In this document: piece after piece, positions 48,908 to 57,965 of the stretch
How positions within the stretch are numbered: position 1 is the first letter of the stretch
Layout: each line of letters opens with the position of its first letter
Source: JAUNBN01 sp036645935
GTDB lineage: Bacteria > Bacillota > Clostridia > Oscillospirales > Ruminococcaceae
Assembly: GCA_036645935.1 (NCBI GenBank)
Contig: JAVXNE010000001.1
Location: 505,227-569,226, forward strand
Length of the DNA: 64,000 nucleotides
Direction of reading: 5' to 3'
Notes under the pieces: generated by a model
What the model was told of the DNA's origin: nothing
What the model saw: only the letters and a program-made list of their open reading frames with translations
Database searches by the model: none
Program-made: the position numbers and the translations under genes

Positions 48908-49881
48908 AAACCCCATCTATAACATCTTCTCCGCACATCACCGGACGCGATTCCACAACGACCGTCATGCTCGATGTTATAATCGCGCTCGTGCCGGCTC
49001 TCGGCATGTCGATCTATTTCTTCGGAATACGTGCGGGTCTTGTCACGGCGGTATGTGTGGCATCCTGTGTGGCTTTTGAAGCCCTGTGGTGTGTGCTCGC
49101 CAAAAAACCGATGGCAATAGGCGATCTCTCAGCCATCGTCACCGGTATGCTGCTCGCATTCAACCTTCCCGCCGCTATCCCATTCTGGCAGGCGATCGTC
49201 GGCTCTCTCGTCGCGATAATCGTTGTCAAGCAGCTCTTCGGCGGCATCGGCTGCAACTTCGTTAACCCCGCGCTTGCAGGACGCGTTGTCATGGCGGTAT
49301 CGTTCACAAGTTCAATGGTGCACTACTCATTCCCGATCAATTCGCCGCTCTTCATCTCTGCGGACGCCATGTCCTCTGCAACGCTGCTGACGAGTGCCAC
49401 CCCGCTCGCGATCGCCAACAAGGGTTCGGCGGACATTCTCTCACTTGCTCAGCTCTTTTTCGGGGAGCACGGCGGAGTTCTCGGTGAGACAAGCTGTGCG
49501 GCGCTGCTGCTCGGCGGAGTTTATCTCTGTCTGCGCAAAGTGATCAAGCCCATCATTCCGCTGGCTTACATCGGCTCGACTTTCCTGTTCGGTTGGATGT
49601 TCGGTTGCGAGACACCGCTCAAATTCATCCTCTCAGGCGGTCTGTTCCTCGGCGCCATCTTCATGGCGACCGACTACGTGACCTCTCCTTACACCAACAA
49701 AGGAAAACTCATCTTCGGCCTCGGCTGCGGTTTGCTCACTGCGATTATCCGAATTTTTTCCAACTCTGCGGAGGGCGTTTCTTTCGCAATACTCATAATG
49801 AACCTTCTCGTGCCCTACATCAACGGCTTCTGCCGTAAAACTCCTTACGGAACGGAGGTTAAACGCGATGAAGCAAGGTAA
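48904..49881 (+). CDS. rnfD: Rnf complex subunit RnfD
   Basis: 325 residues; ATG at 48904 overlaps the rnfC stop (ATGA). Membrane subunit with about ten helices that binds FMN covalently; segments SPHITGRDSTTTVMLDVIIALVP, GCNFVNPALAGRVVM and SSATLLTSATPLA (FMN-Thr region), and FMATDYVTSP. Typical length. Confidence 0.96.
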   Translation: MKTPSITSSPHITGRDSTTTVMLDVIIALVPALGMSIYFFGIRAGLVTAVCVASCVAFEALWCVLAKKPMAIGDLSAIVTGMLLAFNLPAAIPFWQAIVGSLVAIIVVKQLFGGIGCNFVNPALAGRVVMAVSFTSSMVHYSFPINSPLFISADAMSSATLLTSATPLAIANKGSADILSLAQLFFGEHGGVLGETSCAALLLGGVYLCLRKVIKPIIPLAYIGSTFLFGWMFGCETPLKFILSGGLFLGAIFMATDYVTSPYTNKGKLIFGLGCGLLTAIIRIFSNSAEGVSFAILIMNLLVPYINGFCRKTPYGTEVKRDEAR

Positions 49882-50419
49882 ACAGCAAGACAAAAAGAAG
49901 GGCGAATCCAATTTTGATCTCGCATACCCCGTCATAATCCTGACGGTTATCTGCATCATTGTCTCCGGCCTGCTCGCGTTTACCAACAGCGCCACAGCCC
50001 CTAAGATTGAAGCTGCCATCAAAAAAGCCGCGGAGGAAACTCGGCTCGAGTTGTTGCCCGAAGCGAGTGAGTTCACTGAAATTGAGTGCGCCGTTGAAAA
50101 CGTGAAAAGCGTCTTCAAGGACGCGGGCGGCTCGGGTTATGTCATCACTGCCGCCGGCAAGGGCTACAAGGGTCCCGTGCTCGTCACCGTGGGCGTTAAG
50201 CCGGACGGCACCGTTATTGGCATCAAGGTCGATTCTTCGGTAGAGACGGCGAATGTCGGAACGCGCGTGTCGCTGCCCGAGTTCACCGACCGCTTTAAAG
50301 GCCTTAAAGAAAACGCCGACGCAATCGACGTTCTTGCCGGCGCGACCTATTCGAGCCGCGCGGTAAAATCTGCCGTCAACTCGGCTCTCGCCGCACTTGA
50401 CGCGGTAAAGGAGGGATAA
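49868..50419 (+). CDS. rnfG: Rnf complex subunit RnfG
   Basis: 183 residues. N-terminal membrane helix (about 17-37) and a periplasm-side domain with the covalent FMN site AGATYSSRAV (Thr in GAT). KVDSSVETANVGTRVS and F.G are typical. Overlaps rnfD by 14 nt. Confidence 0.96.
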   Translation: MKQGKQQDKKKGESNFDLAYPVIILTVICIIVSGLLAFTNSATAPKIEAAIKKAAEETRLELLPEASEFTEIECAVENVKSVFKDAGGSGYVITAAGKGYKGPVLVTVGVKPDGTVIGIKVDSSVETANVGTRVSLPEFTDRFKGLKENADAIDVLAGATYSSRAVKSAVNSALAALDAVKEG

Positions 50420-50422
50420 TCG

Positions 50423-51085
50423 TTGAAAAAAATAAAACTTGTAACAAACGGCCTGTTTAATGAAAACCCCGTGCTGCGCCTCGTGCTCGGAACCTGCCCG
50501 ACCCTCGCGATATCGACAACGGTTCTCGGCGGTGTCGGAATGGGTCTCGCGGCAACCTTCGTACTCATCTGCTCCAACATGGTGATCTCGGCGCTGCGCA
50601 AACTGATTCCCGACAAGGTCAGAATTCCTGCATACATCACCGTCATCGCAGGATTCGTCACGATAATTCAGATGGTGGTACAGGCGTTCCTTCCGGCGCT
50701 CTACGACATGCTGGGTATCTATCTGCCACTGATCGTCGTCAACTGCATAATCCTCGGCAGAGCCGAGATGTTCGCCTCTAAAAATCCGGTTATCGATTCG
50801 GGTCTTGACGGCCTCGGAATGGGTCTCGGCTTCACCCTCACGCTGCTTTGCATGGGCTCGATCAGAGAGATCATCGGCAACGGCTCGTGGTTCGGAATCA
50901 GGCTGTTCCCGCAACAGTATGCGATATCAATACTGACAATGCCTCCCGGCGGGTTCTTCATGTTCGGTGTTATCATGGCGGCGCTGATTGCGCTGCTTGC
51001 CAAAAAGGGCGTTAAGCTCAATATGTCACAGAACAAATGCATCGGCTGCGATGTCTGTGACGGCTGTAAGGAGGCGAAGCAATAA
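50423..51085 (+). CDS. rnfE: Rnf complex subunit RnfE with Cys-rich tail
   Basis: 220 residues from TTG at 50423. Six-helix subunit: NGLFNENPVLRLVLGTCPTLAIST, GVGMGLAATFVLICSN, INCIILGRAE-type VVNCIILGRAEMFASKNP, GMGLGFTLTL. After the last helix the chain continues into KKGVKLNMSQNKCIGCDVCDGCKEAKQ, three regularly spaced Cys pairs' worth of ligands (CxxCxxxCxxC = C-IG-C-DV.CDG-C), which most RnfE proteins lack. Confidence 0.95.
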   Translation: MKKIKLVTNGLFNENPVLRLVLGTCPTLAISTTVLGGVGMGLAATFVLICSNMVISALRKLIPDKVRIPAYITVIAGFVTIIQMVVQAFLPALYDMLGIYLPLIVVNCIILGRAEMFASKNPVIDSGLDGLGMGLGFTLTLLCMGSIREIIGNGSWFGIRLFPQQYAISILTMPPGGFFMFGVIMAALIALLAKKGVKLNMSQNKCIGCDVCDGCKEAKQ

Positions 51086-51678
51086 TGTGGAAACAGATGT
51101 TCATTATCCTGTTTACGATGATTCTGACAGAGAACTTCGTTCTTGTTAAGTTTTTGGGGATTTGCCCGTTCCTCGGAGTCTCAAAAAAACTAGATTCCGC
51201 AATGGGAATGAGCGCCGCAGTCATCTTTGTTATGGTGCTCGCCTCGGCCTCAACGTGGGCGATTCAGACATTTATGCTCGTGCCTCTCCATCTCGAATAC
51301 ATGCAGACCATTGTCTTTATCCTCGTAATCGCGGCTCTTGTCCAGCTCGTTGAGTTCGCTCTCAAGAAGTTCATGCCTGCACTGCACTCAACGCTCGGGA
51401 TCTACCTGCCGCTGATCACGACCAACTGCGCCGTTCTCGGCGTGACACTGCTCAACTTCACCAACGAATACGGATTCCTCGAGTCGGTATTTAACGGACT
51501 CGGCGCCGGGCTCGGTTTCATGCTCGCAATGGTAATCTTTTCGGGCGTTCGCCGCACCCTCGTGAATGCAAAGCCCCCCAAATGTTTCGAAGGTCTCCCG
51601 ATCACGCTGATTGCCGCCTCACTCACTTCGCTCACCTTTATGGGTTTCTCGGGCGTTGTCGAAAACCTGTTCGGTTAA
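51085..51678 (+). CDS. rnfA: Rnf complex subunit RnfA
   Basis: 197 residues. Six-helix subunit homologous to RnfE in opposite topology: LTENFVLVKFLGICPFLGVSKKL with the conserved Cys for the membrane Fe-S cluster, LGIYLPLITTNCAVLGVTLL, GAGLGFMLAMVIFSGVRR. ATG overlaps the rnfE stop. Confidence 0.97.
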   Translation: MWKQMFIILFTMILTENFVLVKFLGICPFLGVSKKLDSAMGMSAAVIFVMVLASASTWAIQTFMLVPLHLEYMQTIVFILVIAALVQLVEFALKKFMPALHSTLGIYLPLITTNCAVLGVTLLNFTNEYGFLESVFNGLGAGLGFMLAMVIFSGVRRTLVNAKPPKCFEGLPITLIAASLTSLTFMGFSGVVENLFG

Positions 51679-51691
51679 GGGGGAAGAGAAT

Positions 51692-52477
51692 ATGAATCAG
51701 ATTCTATCAGCGGTTCTTGTCCTCACCGGAATCGGTCTTGTCTCCTCGTTAATACTCGTCGTCGCTGCCAAGTTCATGTCCGTTCCGGTCGACGAAAATG
51801 TCGAAAAGGTTCGCGCCGCGCTTCCTGGCGCAAACTGCGGAGCCTGTGGATTCGCCGGCTGCGACGATTACGCCAAGGCCGTCTCCACCGGCAAGGCCGT
51901 CACCAACCTCTGTGTCCCCGGCGCCGACGGCGTAGCAAAAGAAATTGCAGACATAATGGGCGTTGCGGCTCAGGACGTTGTCGAGATGACAGGCGTCGTG
52001 GCCTGCCGCGGCTGCACTGACAAGCCCTCAAAATTTGAGTACGCCGGCCTTAAAACGTGCGCCGCTGCCGCGATGCTGCACGCAGGTCCGAGCAGCTGCA
52101 CATACGGTTGCCTCGGTTTCGGAGACTGCGTGAAGGCCTGTCAGTTCAGCGCCATATGCGTCGCACAGGGCATCGCTATAATCAACCCGAATGTTTGCAC
52201 GGGTTGCGGCAAATGCGCACAGGAGTGCCCCAAGCATCTCATCACGCTCGTGCCGCAGGTTGAGAACTCGGTTGTGCTCTGCTCAAATCACGATCGCGGC
52301 GCCGTCACACGGAAACTGTGTGACAACGGCTGCATCGGTTGCATGAAATGCGAGAAGATCTGCAAGAACGACGCGATTCACGTCATTGACAACTGCGCGG
52401 TAATCGACACCGTGAAATGTCTGCGCTGCCGCGACTGCGAAGGCGCCTGCCCCACACACGCTATAAAGATTGTTTAG
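51692..52477 (+). CDS. rnfB: Rnf complex subunit RnfB
   Basis: 261 residues; ATG at 51692 (MNQILSAVL) with GGGGGAAGAG upstream. N-terminal membrane helix, then the RnfB signature LPGANCGACGFAGCDDYAKAV and further 4Fe-4S motifs (CQFSAICVA region, CTGCGKCAQECPKHLI, CIGCMKCEKICKNDAI, CLRCRDCEGACPTHAI). Receives electrons from ferredoxin. Last gene of the operon. Confidence 0.97.
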   Translation: MNQILSAVLVLTGIGLVSSLILVVAAKFMSVPVDENVEKVRAALPGANCGACGFAGCDDYAKAVSTGKAVTNLCVPGADGVAKEIADIMGVAAQDVVEMTGVVACRGCTDKPSKFEYAGLKTCAAAAMLHAGPSSCTYGCLGFGDCVKACQFSAICVAQGIAIINPNVCTGCGKCAQECPKHLITLVPQVENSVVLCSNHDRGAVTRKLCDNGCIGCMKCEKICKNDAIHVIDNCAVIDTVKCLRCRDCEGACPTHAIKIV

Positions 52478-52539
52478 TTTGTAGCTAACTTCGCAGACTC
52501 TCCGGATTCCTTGCACATTCTCTTTATCATGTACACATT

Positions 52540-52588
52540 AAAAATCCGCACTGTATGGCTTTAAACTGCCACCCAGTGCGGATTTTTT
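52540..52588 (+). terminator. rnf operon terminator
   Basis: 14-bp perfect stem AAAAATCCGCACTG / CAGTGCGGATTTTT with a 20-nt loop and T-run; 62 nt after the rnfB stop. Confidence 0.9.
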
Positions 52589-52777
52589 GTATTGCACATT
52601 TATCTTTTAGCGCGACGCCACCCGCCCCCGAATTAAACTATTGGAGCTGCAACAATTCAAACCGCAGCGGTTGGGTATTGCGCACTTATCTTTTGTGCGC
52701 TCTGTCATTTTGTGAAAACGCAGCCGCCTGTTGCTCTCGCTGCTGATCTCGCTTGAGGCTTGTCTTCCGCCCTGCGC

Positions 52778-54742
52778 TCAATATCCATATTGTTCTTTGA
52801 GCGCGATGACGCCCATTCCCGAATAAACAGGAACGAGAACTATCTTATCTCCCTCATATGTCACCTTATACATCGAAGCCGTCCCGTCGTAGAAGCCCAT
52901 CAGATTGTCCGCAAACATCCCTGCAAACTCCTCTGCGAAATAGTCGTCGATTTTCTGCACAAAGACGTAGCCGACCTTTTCCTCTCGGAGATACTTTGCA
53001 AATTTTGCGGCGTTGACATTGACGTCATACGGTCCTTCCTTCTTCGCGTCCATGGGGATAAAATCCCCGCCCTCAAGCGTCTGCACCGTGTACGCCGGCT
53101 GAAACTCATAGTTAAAATAGAACCACTCCCCGCCGTTTGAATCCTGACAGGCATAGTATATTCGATCTTTCGACGTGAAAGCGCCCTGAAACTTATAGGC
53201 ATTTTTCATCATCAGCTCGCGGAGCGGCAGCAGGTCCTGATATACCTTGTCACTTGTAAAGACATACTCGTTGAGCGGAACCGGGGTGTAGAAGAACAGC
53301 GCCCACGCAGAAAGCGCACACGCCCCAATCGCCATTGAGTTGAGACCGCGCTTAAAGCGCCAGCTCGACAGCTCCCCGAATATCAATCCGAAGATTGCAA
53401 CAAGCCAGCCGATGGCATAGCTCGAAACATAGCGCTCGTAGGAACTGAGGGAATATTCGCTCGAATGGAACACTGCCGTGTAAAGATACGCAAGCATGAG
53501 ATAGTAGAGAAAGAAGCCGACAAGCAGAAGCAGCGACGCGGCAACGAGCCGCAGCGCATTCTTTTTTTCCTTGCAGAAAGGTGCAAACACGAGCGGAATG
53601 AGCGTGAACACAATGAGCATCGTGTCCACCTTTCCAAACGACAACAGCTGGTGTGTGGAAAGTGCATCGACCATCCGACGCCATATCTCGTTGAAAAACG
53701 GATCTCTGCCCGCGAGCATATCAATCAGCCCGAATTCATACGGCACGTTGTTGCGCAATATGTCGGCGACCGCCGCCAGGTGAATTGACCACACCGCATA
53801 ACTTGCAATCACTCCGACAAAGAGCAGCGCAGGATAGACCAGTCTCAGCGGTTTTTTCTCCCATTGCAGCACACGATCACTCGGATATCCGTTTGAGATG
53901 ATCATATCAAAAGATATGACAGCCGCCGCGACGAGCGCAAACGCGAATCCGGTGTCCTTTATAATCGGAAGCAACATGAGCGCGAGCATCGTCACGCAGT
54001 ATTTTGGCATCTTGCGCTCGCTTTGTGAGAACCACGCAACGAGAGCGGCGCCAAACATCACGCCGAGAGGCACGTCGGAATAAGAGGTGGAGTAGAGTTT
54101 AAGTCCCTCGAATGAATACCAGAAGAGATAGAGCGAGGAAACCGACGCAAACGACAGCGCGGGTATCGCTATGTAGTTTTTCCACTTAAGACGGGAAAAC
54201 AGCATCGACATAACGGACATCATCATGATGTCATATGCGAGATAGACCTTCCACTCGGTAAAGACCGAGCTCGTGCACTGCATGAAATAGCTGAAGAGCG
54301 GAAGCCCCGGCGGATAAGAAATTCCAATCATGCTGCTCTCGAAGAGCGTATACAGGCGGTGCTGTGAGCAGACGTTTTTCGCTGCGACGCCCCAAAAGGA
54401 AAATTCATCCCAAATCATGAAATATGGTCTTTTGATTGAGAGAGCCACTAAAAACACCAGCGAAGATACGACAAAAAACGCCATTCCGGGGGTGAAAAAA
54501 ACCTTTGCCGTCTCGCGCAACTCGCCCCGCTTCACCCAAAGGCAGTAATAGAGCGAAAAAGCGGTTAGTGCAAAGACTGCAATTGTCGCGGGCACGAGCA
54601 GGTCGAGCGTCCCGAGATATGTGAGCAAAAGCGTTATCGCCGCTATACTCGCAAAGGGAGCGAGCGCCGCGTTGAACTTAAACCGCACAACAAGCAGCAG
54701 CGATATCGCGAGTATCGCGATGAATGAGAGCGCAAAATCCAT
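52778..54742 (-). CDS. multi-pass membrane protein, GT-C glycosyltransferase-like
   Basis: 654 residues with about 13 membrane helices and a C-terminal extracellular domain of about 150 residues. The first large loop has KRPYFMIWDEFSFWGVAAKNV, an acidic pair after the first helices as in GT-C polyprenyl-linked sugar transferases, and YPPGLPLFSYFMQ. Not a named family to my eye. Followed upstream by the DUF2142 gene, so the two are probably a surface-glycan pair. Confidence 0.55.
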   Translation of the reverse strand: MDFALSFIAILAISLLLVVRFKFNAALAPFASIAAITLLLTYLGTLDLLVPATIAVFALTAFSLYYCLWVKRGELRETAKVFFTPGMAFFVVSSLVFLVALSIKRPYFMIWDEFSFWGVAAKNVCSQHRLYTLFESSMIGISYPPGLPLFSYFMQCTSSVFTEWKVYLAYDIMMMSVMSMLFSRLKWKNYIAIPALSFASVSSLYLFWYSFEGLKLYSTSYSDVPLGVMFGAALVAWFSQSERKMPKYCVTMLALMLLPIIKDTGFAFALVAAAVISFDMIISNGYPSDRVLQWEKKPLRLVYPALLFVGVIASYAVWSIHLAAVADILRNNVPYEFGLIDMLAGRDPFFNEIWRRMVDALSTHQLLSFGKVDTMLIVFTLIPLVFAPFCKEKKNALRLVAASLLLLVGFFLYYLMLAYLYTAVFHSSEYSLSSYERYVSSYAIGWLVAIFGLIFGELSSWRFKRGLNSMAIGACALSAWALFFYTPVPLNEYVFTSDKVYQDLLPLRELMMKNAYKFQGAFTSKDRIYYACQDSNGGEWFYFNYEFQPAYTVQTLEGGDFIPMDAKKEGPYDVNVNAAKFAKYLREEKVGYVFVQKIDDYFAEEFAGMFADNLMGFYDGTASMYKVTYEGDKIVLVPVYSGMGVIALKEQYGY

Positions 54743-54769
54743 GACAAACTCCTTTGGGACTTTTGATTT

Positions 54770-56896
54770 TCAGGTGAGATAGTATATTACTACAAGCTCT
54801 GCGATCGAGATGATGCCAATGGTGGCAAAAAGATAAATGCAGACGCGGTCGCGCCGCGAGACATCCTCGGCGCAATCGTGCTGTTTTCCGAAGAGCGCCG
54901 CAAACAGAAAGCAGAGCAATGCGAACACGCAGGGCAGCAACGGGATGAAGTATCGTGCTTGCACCCCGAGAATCGAGGTGCTTCCCGGCGTTGACCAGGT
55001 GCAGTAAAACCCCGTGACAATAATTGCATATTCGAGCGCGACAACGAGCGCGTAGAGCCACAGATTGCGTTTGCGCTCGCGCAGCGCATCTCCAGAGCAG
55101 AGTGCCGCCACCGCCACAACCGCTATTGGAGTGAGCAGACATGTCAGCTGTGCGTGTGCGTCCAGCCAGCCAAACTCGCCGAATTGAGTGAGATAAAAAG
55201 TGTTTGTCCACCCGTCCACCGCCGCAGTGACAGCGTAGCGTGCAGGATTTTGCAGAACATATCCTATCTGCACAAGAGTGTTGCTGCCCGACGGATTTCC
55301 GACCGCCGCTATTCCGCGGGCGAACAGCTCCGCGTATTCAAGAGCGCCGAGATAGCAGACAAGACCCGCAAACAGACAAATTCCAAACGTGGCTGTGCGC
55401 TTGATTTTAAACTTGTCAAACGCATCGCGCGGCATTGCAAAGATCAGCAATGCCAGCGGCGCATAGACGGGTTTAATCGATATCATCGTGCCGAACGACA
55501 ACAGCAACAAGGCAAGATCTCCGCGCCTCACCTCATCGGAAAAAACAACGCCGAAAAACAGCAACGTGCAGGACAAAAACATCGAGTCGTAGGACAGCGA
55601 TGCGCCCATGTAAAGCGTGAGTGGCAGCAGCGCCGCCGCGATGATCCCCACTCGAAAGCGCCGCGCGCGAGAAAGCGCATAGTATGCGCAGAATGCAAGC
55701 ACAGCCACGTTGACGATTCTGCCCGCGAACAGACAGCCGAGCGCGCGCAGACCAAAAACGCGCGCTGCCGCCATGCCAACGGCCGCAGGAACATAGGGGA
55801 CAATCAGCTGAACCGGCGTTGAAACGCGCTCTCCGACATACGGTTCGCCCGCTTTTTGAAAGTATTCGGCAAAGCGCTCGCGCACCGTCGATTCTCCCGC
55901 ATCATGCACAAACTTGTTGAACACTCCCGGGAATCGATCGATGAGCAGCTGCACGTCGTCGGGATAATCGTAGCTTACGTCAAACGCAAACCGTCCCTGC
56001 GAAATTGAATAGGCTCGCAGATAGTGCCAGTATTCGTCGGGGGTCTGCATCGGCGCGTTCGCAACACTCATCGCGATTCCGAGCGCGAGCACGCAGATGG
56101 CGAGCTTCGCCGGGGCGGTTTTTAACTTGACCGCTACCATCCACGCCAGTCCAAAGAGCGCCGACACGAACGCAAGCGTCGCAGGGAGCAAGACACTCTC
56201 CATTCCCCGCACCGAGCTGAACAGCCTTGCCGCCTGCATCACGACAATGAGCGACAAGCCCTGCACGATGATGTAAACTGTCGGCCATGGACGAGGCTTT
56301 TCCCTTTTCTTGAAAACAAATGACGCGAGCAATATATACAATATATATATATTAAGCGCAATAAATACCCACAGTATCAGTCGTGCGCCGCTGAACTGCG
56401 CTATCGGCACAGTTTCGTTCACAGCAGCTCCGTCAAATACGATCGTTGAGCGCACACTCTCGGTCGGATAAATGCGAATCCCATAAAGCGCATCACAGGG
56501 GATCGACGCAAAATATCGCCCATCTGCTATTTTTGAGAGCACCGCGACAAATTCCCCGCGAGCGCCGTCGACCTCGCCGTCAAAGTAAACAACCGTCTCT
56601 GTTGCGTCGGCGGCATCTCGCGAGAGGTGCACCGTGAGCGTTTTTGCAGGTATGCCTTTGAGATTTTCCGATTTGAAATAGGAGTTGTAAGCGAGCGCGA
56701 AATAGCGTCCACCGCCCTCGTCTCGGAACTCCCACGGCTCAAAATCCGCATCCGAAAGCTCGGTCTTGGGATAGTATTCGACCGGATACGGCTCGGATAT
56801 TTTAAGGTAGGACAGCTCTGCCAGCAGCGCAAAAACGACCGCAATAACGGCGATCATTATGTGTTGAATCGTCTTGTTCCCGCACAGCTTTTTCAT
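54770..56896 (-). CDS. DUF2142 multi-pass membrane protein
   Basis: 708 residues. N-terminal signal/anchor helix, an extracellular beta-rich domain (about 35-165), then about 12 helices. The DUF2142 signature ANAPMQTPDEYWHYLRAYSISQGRF (about 285-310) is clear. DUF2142 proteins are predicted GT-C type glycosyltransferases often found in O-antigen and wall polysaccharide loci. Sits between neuB (upstream) and the 654-residue GT-C-like gene (downstream). Confidence 0.8.
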   Translation of the reverse strand: MKKLCGNKTIQHIMIAVIAVVFALLAELSYLKISEPYPVEYYPKTELSDADFEPWEFRDEGGGRYFALAYNSYFKSENLKGIPAKTLTVHLSRDAADATETVVYFDGEVDGARGEFVAVLSKIADGRYFASIPCDALYGIRIYPTESVRSTIVFDGAAVNETVPIAQFSGARLILWVFIALNIYILYILLASFVFKKREKPRPWPTVYIIVQGLSLIVVMQAARLFSSVRGMESVLLPATLAFVSALFGLAWMVAVKLKTAPAKLAICVLALGIAMSVANAPMQTPDEYWHYLRAYSISQGRFAFDVSYDYPDDVQLLIDRFPGVFNKFVHDAGESTVRERFAEYFQKAGEPYVGERVSTPVQLIVPYVPAAVGMAAARVFGLRALGCLFAGRIVNVAVLAFCAYYALSRARRFRVGIIAAALLPLTLYMGASLSYDSMFLSCTLLFFGVVFSDEVRRGDLALLLLSFGTMISIKPVYAPLALLIFAMPRDAFDKFKIKRTATFGICLFAGLVCYLGALEYAELFARGIAAVGNPSGSNTLVQIGYVLQNPARYAVTAAVDGWTNTFYLTQFGEFGWLDAHAQLTCLLTPIAVVAVAALCSGDALRERKRNLWLYALVVALEYAIIVTGFYCTWSTPGSTSILGVQARYFIPLLPCVFALLCFLFAALFGKQHDCAEDVSRRDRVCIYLFATIGIISIAELVVIYYLT

Positions 56897-56919
56897 CTGT
56901 CACCAAAATTTCTGTTTTT

Positions 56920-57915
56920 TTACAGTTCGATCAGTTCGTCCGGTTCAAAATCGCGAATCGCTACCGTGCCGATAACGTCAAACCACAGCGTCGGAGAAAC
57001 GCCGCCGCCCGGGCGCTTGACGTCGAGATCATCCTCAGTCAACGTGTCGCCCGCTGAAATTCTCCGCGCAGCGACAATGCTCTTGCGCGCGATGTTCTTG
57101 TTCTTCCGCTCCGAGCGGCTCACCGTTTTGACGCCGCTACCGAGCGCAAGCTCGATGTTGCGAATTGCGCTGACCAGCGCCGCAAGCTCGTCCGGCTCGA
57201 GGCTGCAGCTGTGATCCGGACCCACCATCGTGCGGTCGAGAGTGAAGTGCTTCTCAATGACACTCGCGCCGAGCGCAACAGCCGCAATCGGCGCCTCTAT
57301 TCCCAGTGTGTGGTCGGAATATCCGACAGCTTCTCCGAAGCGGTTGCGGATATCGAGCATCGCTTTGAGGTTCGCATCTTCAAACGGTGTCGGGTACTCT
57401 GTGTTACAATGAAGAATCGTAAGCTCCGGCACTCCGTTTTCCAGCAGCTCCCGCCGTGCATAGTCGATTTCATCCATCTCGCACATGCCAGTTGACATAA
57501 TCACGGGCTTGCCCTTCTTCGCGACAGCAAGCAACAGCGGAAGGTTGGTGACCTCGCCTGACGGCACTTTTATTATCGGCATTCCGATCGACATGAGAAA
57601 ATCGAGACTGTCAATATCAAACGGTGTCGATAAGAACATTATGCCCTTCTTGCGACAGTAGCTAAACAGCTCTCTGAAATCGTCAAAGTCGAGATACAGC
57701 TTGCGTATCATGTCGAGCTGGCTCTCCTCATCTCCGGTTGTCTCGATCTGGTAATCGGCCTTTTTCGCAAAGGTCGACACCACCCTCTCGGGTATAAAGG
57801 TCTGGAATTTCACGGCATCCGCCTTGGCTGCCACCGCCGCATCAACCAACTTCTTTGCAAGATTCAAATCCCCGTTGTGGTTGACTCCCGCCTCCGCAAT
57901 AACGAACACGCCCAT
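56920..57915 (-). CDS. neuB: N-acetylneuraminate/sialic-acid-type synthase
   Basis: 331 residues. Condenses PEP with an N-acylated hexosamine. NeuB barrel: FVIAEAGVNHNGDLNLAKKLVDAA, DAVKFQTF, FLSTPFD, KVPSGEVTNLPLL, STGM, LHCNTEYPTP, YSDHTLG, IEKHFTLDRTMVGPDH; then a C-terminal SAF antifreeze-like domain (RKSIVAARRISAGDTLTEDDLDVKRPGGG). No neuA, neuC or flm genes are adjacent, so the exact nonulosonate (sialic, legionaminic, pseudaminic) is open. Confidence 0.9.
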   Translation of the reverse strand: MGVFVIAEAGVNHNGDLNLAKKLVDAAVAAKADAVKFQTFIPERVVSTFAKKADYQIETTGDEESQLDMIRKLYLDFDDFRELFSYCRKKGIMFLSTPFDIDSLDFLMSIGMPIIKVPSGEVTNLPLLLAVAKKGKPVIMSTGMCEMDEIDYARRELLENGVPELTILHCNTEYPTPFEDANLKAMLDIRNRFGEAVGYSDHTLGIEAPIAAVALGASVIEKHFTLDRTMVGPDHSCSLEPDELAALVSAIRNIELALGSGVKTVSRSERKNKNIARKSIVAARRISAGDTLTEDDLDVKRPGGGVSPTLWFDVIGTVAIRDFEPDELIEL

Positions 57916-57965
57916 AATATTCTCCTTTCAGATCACCGACGCTCATGTTGGCTTTTGTTTTTCGG

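Noticed and set aside
47588..52477. Six-gene operon as an Nqr (Na+-NADH:quinone) complex
   Set aside because: RnfB and RnfC ferredoxin motifs and gene order CDGEAB are those of Rnf; there is no NqrF-type FAD subunit.
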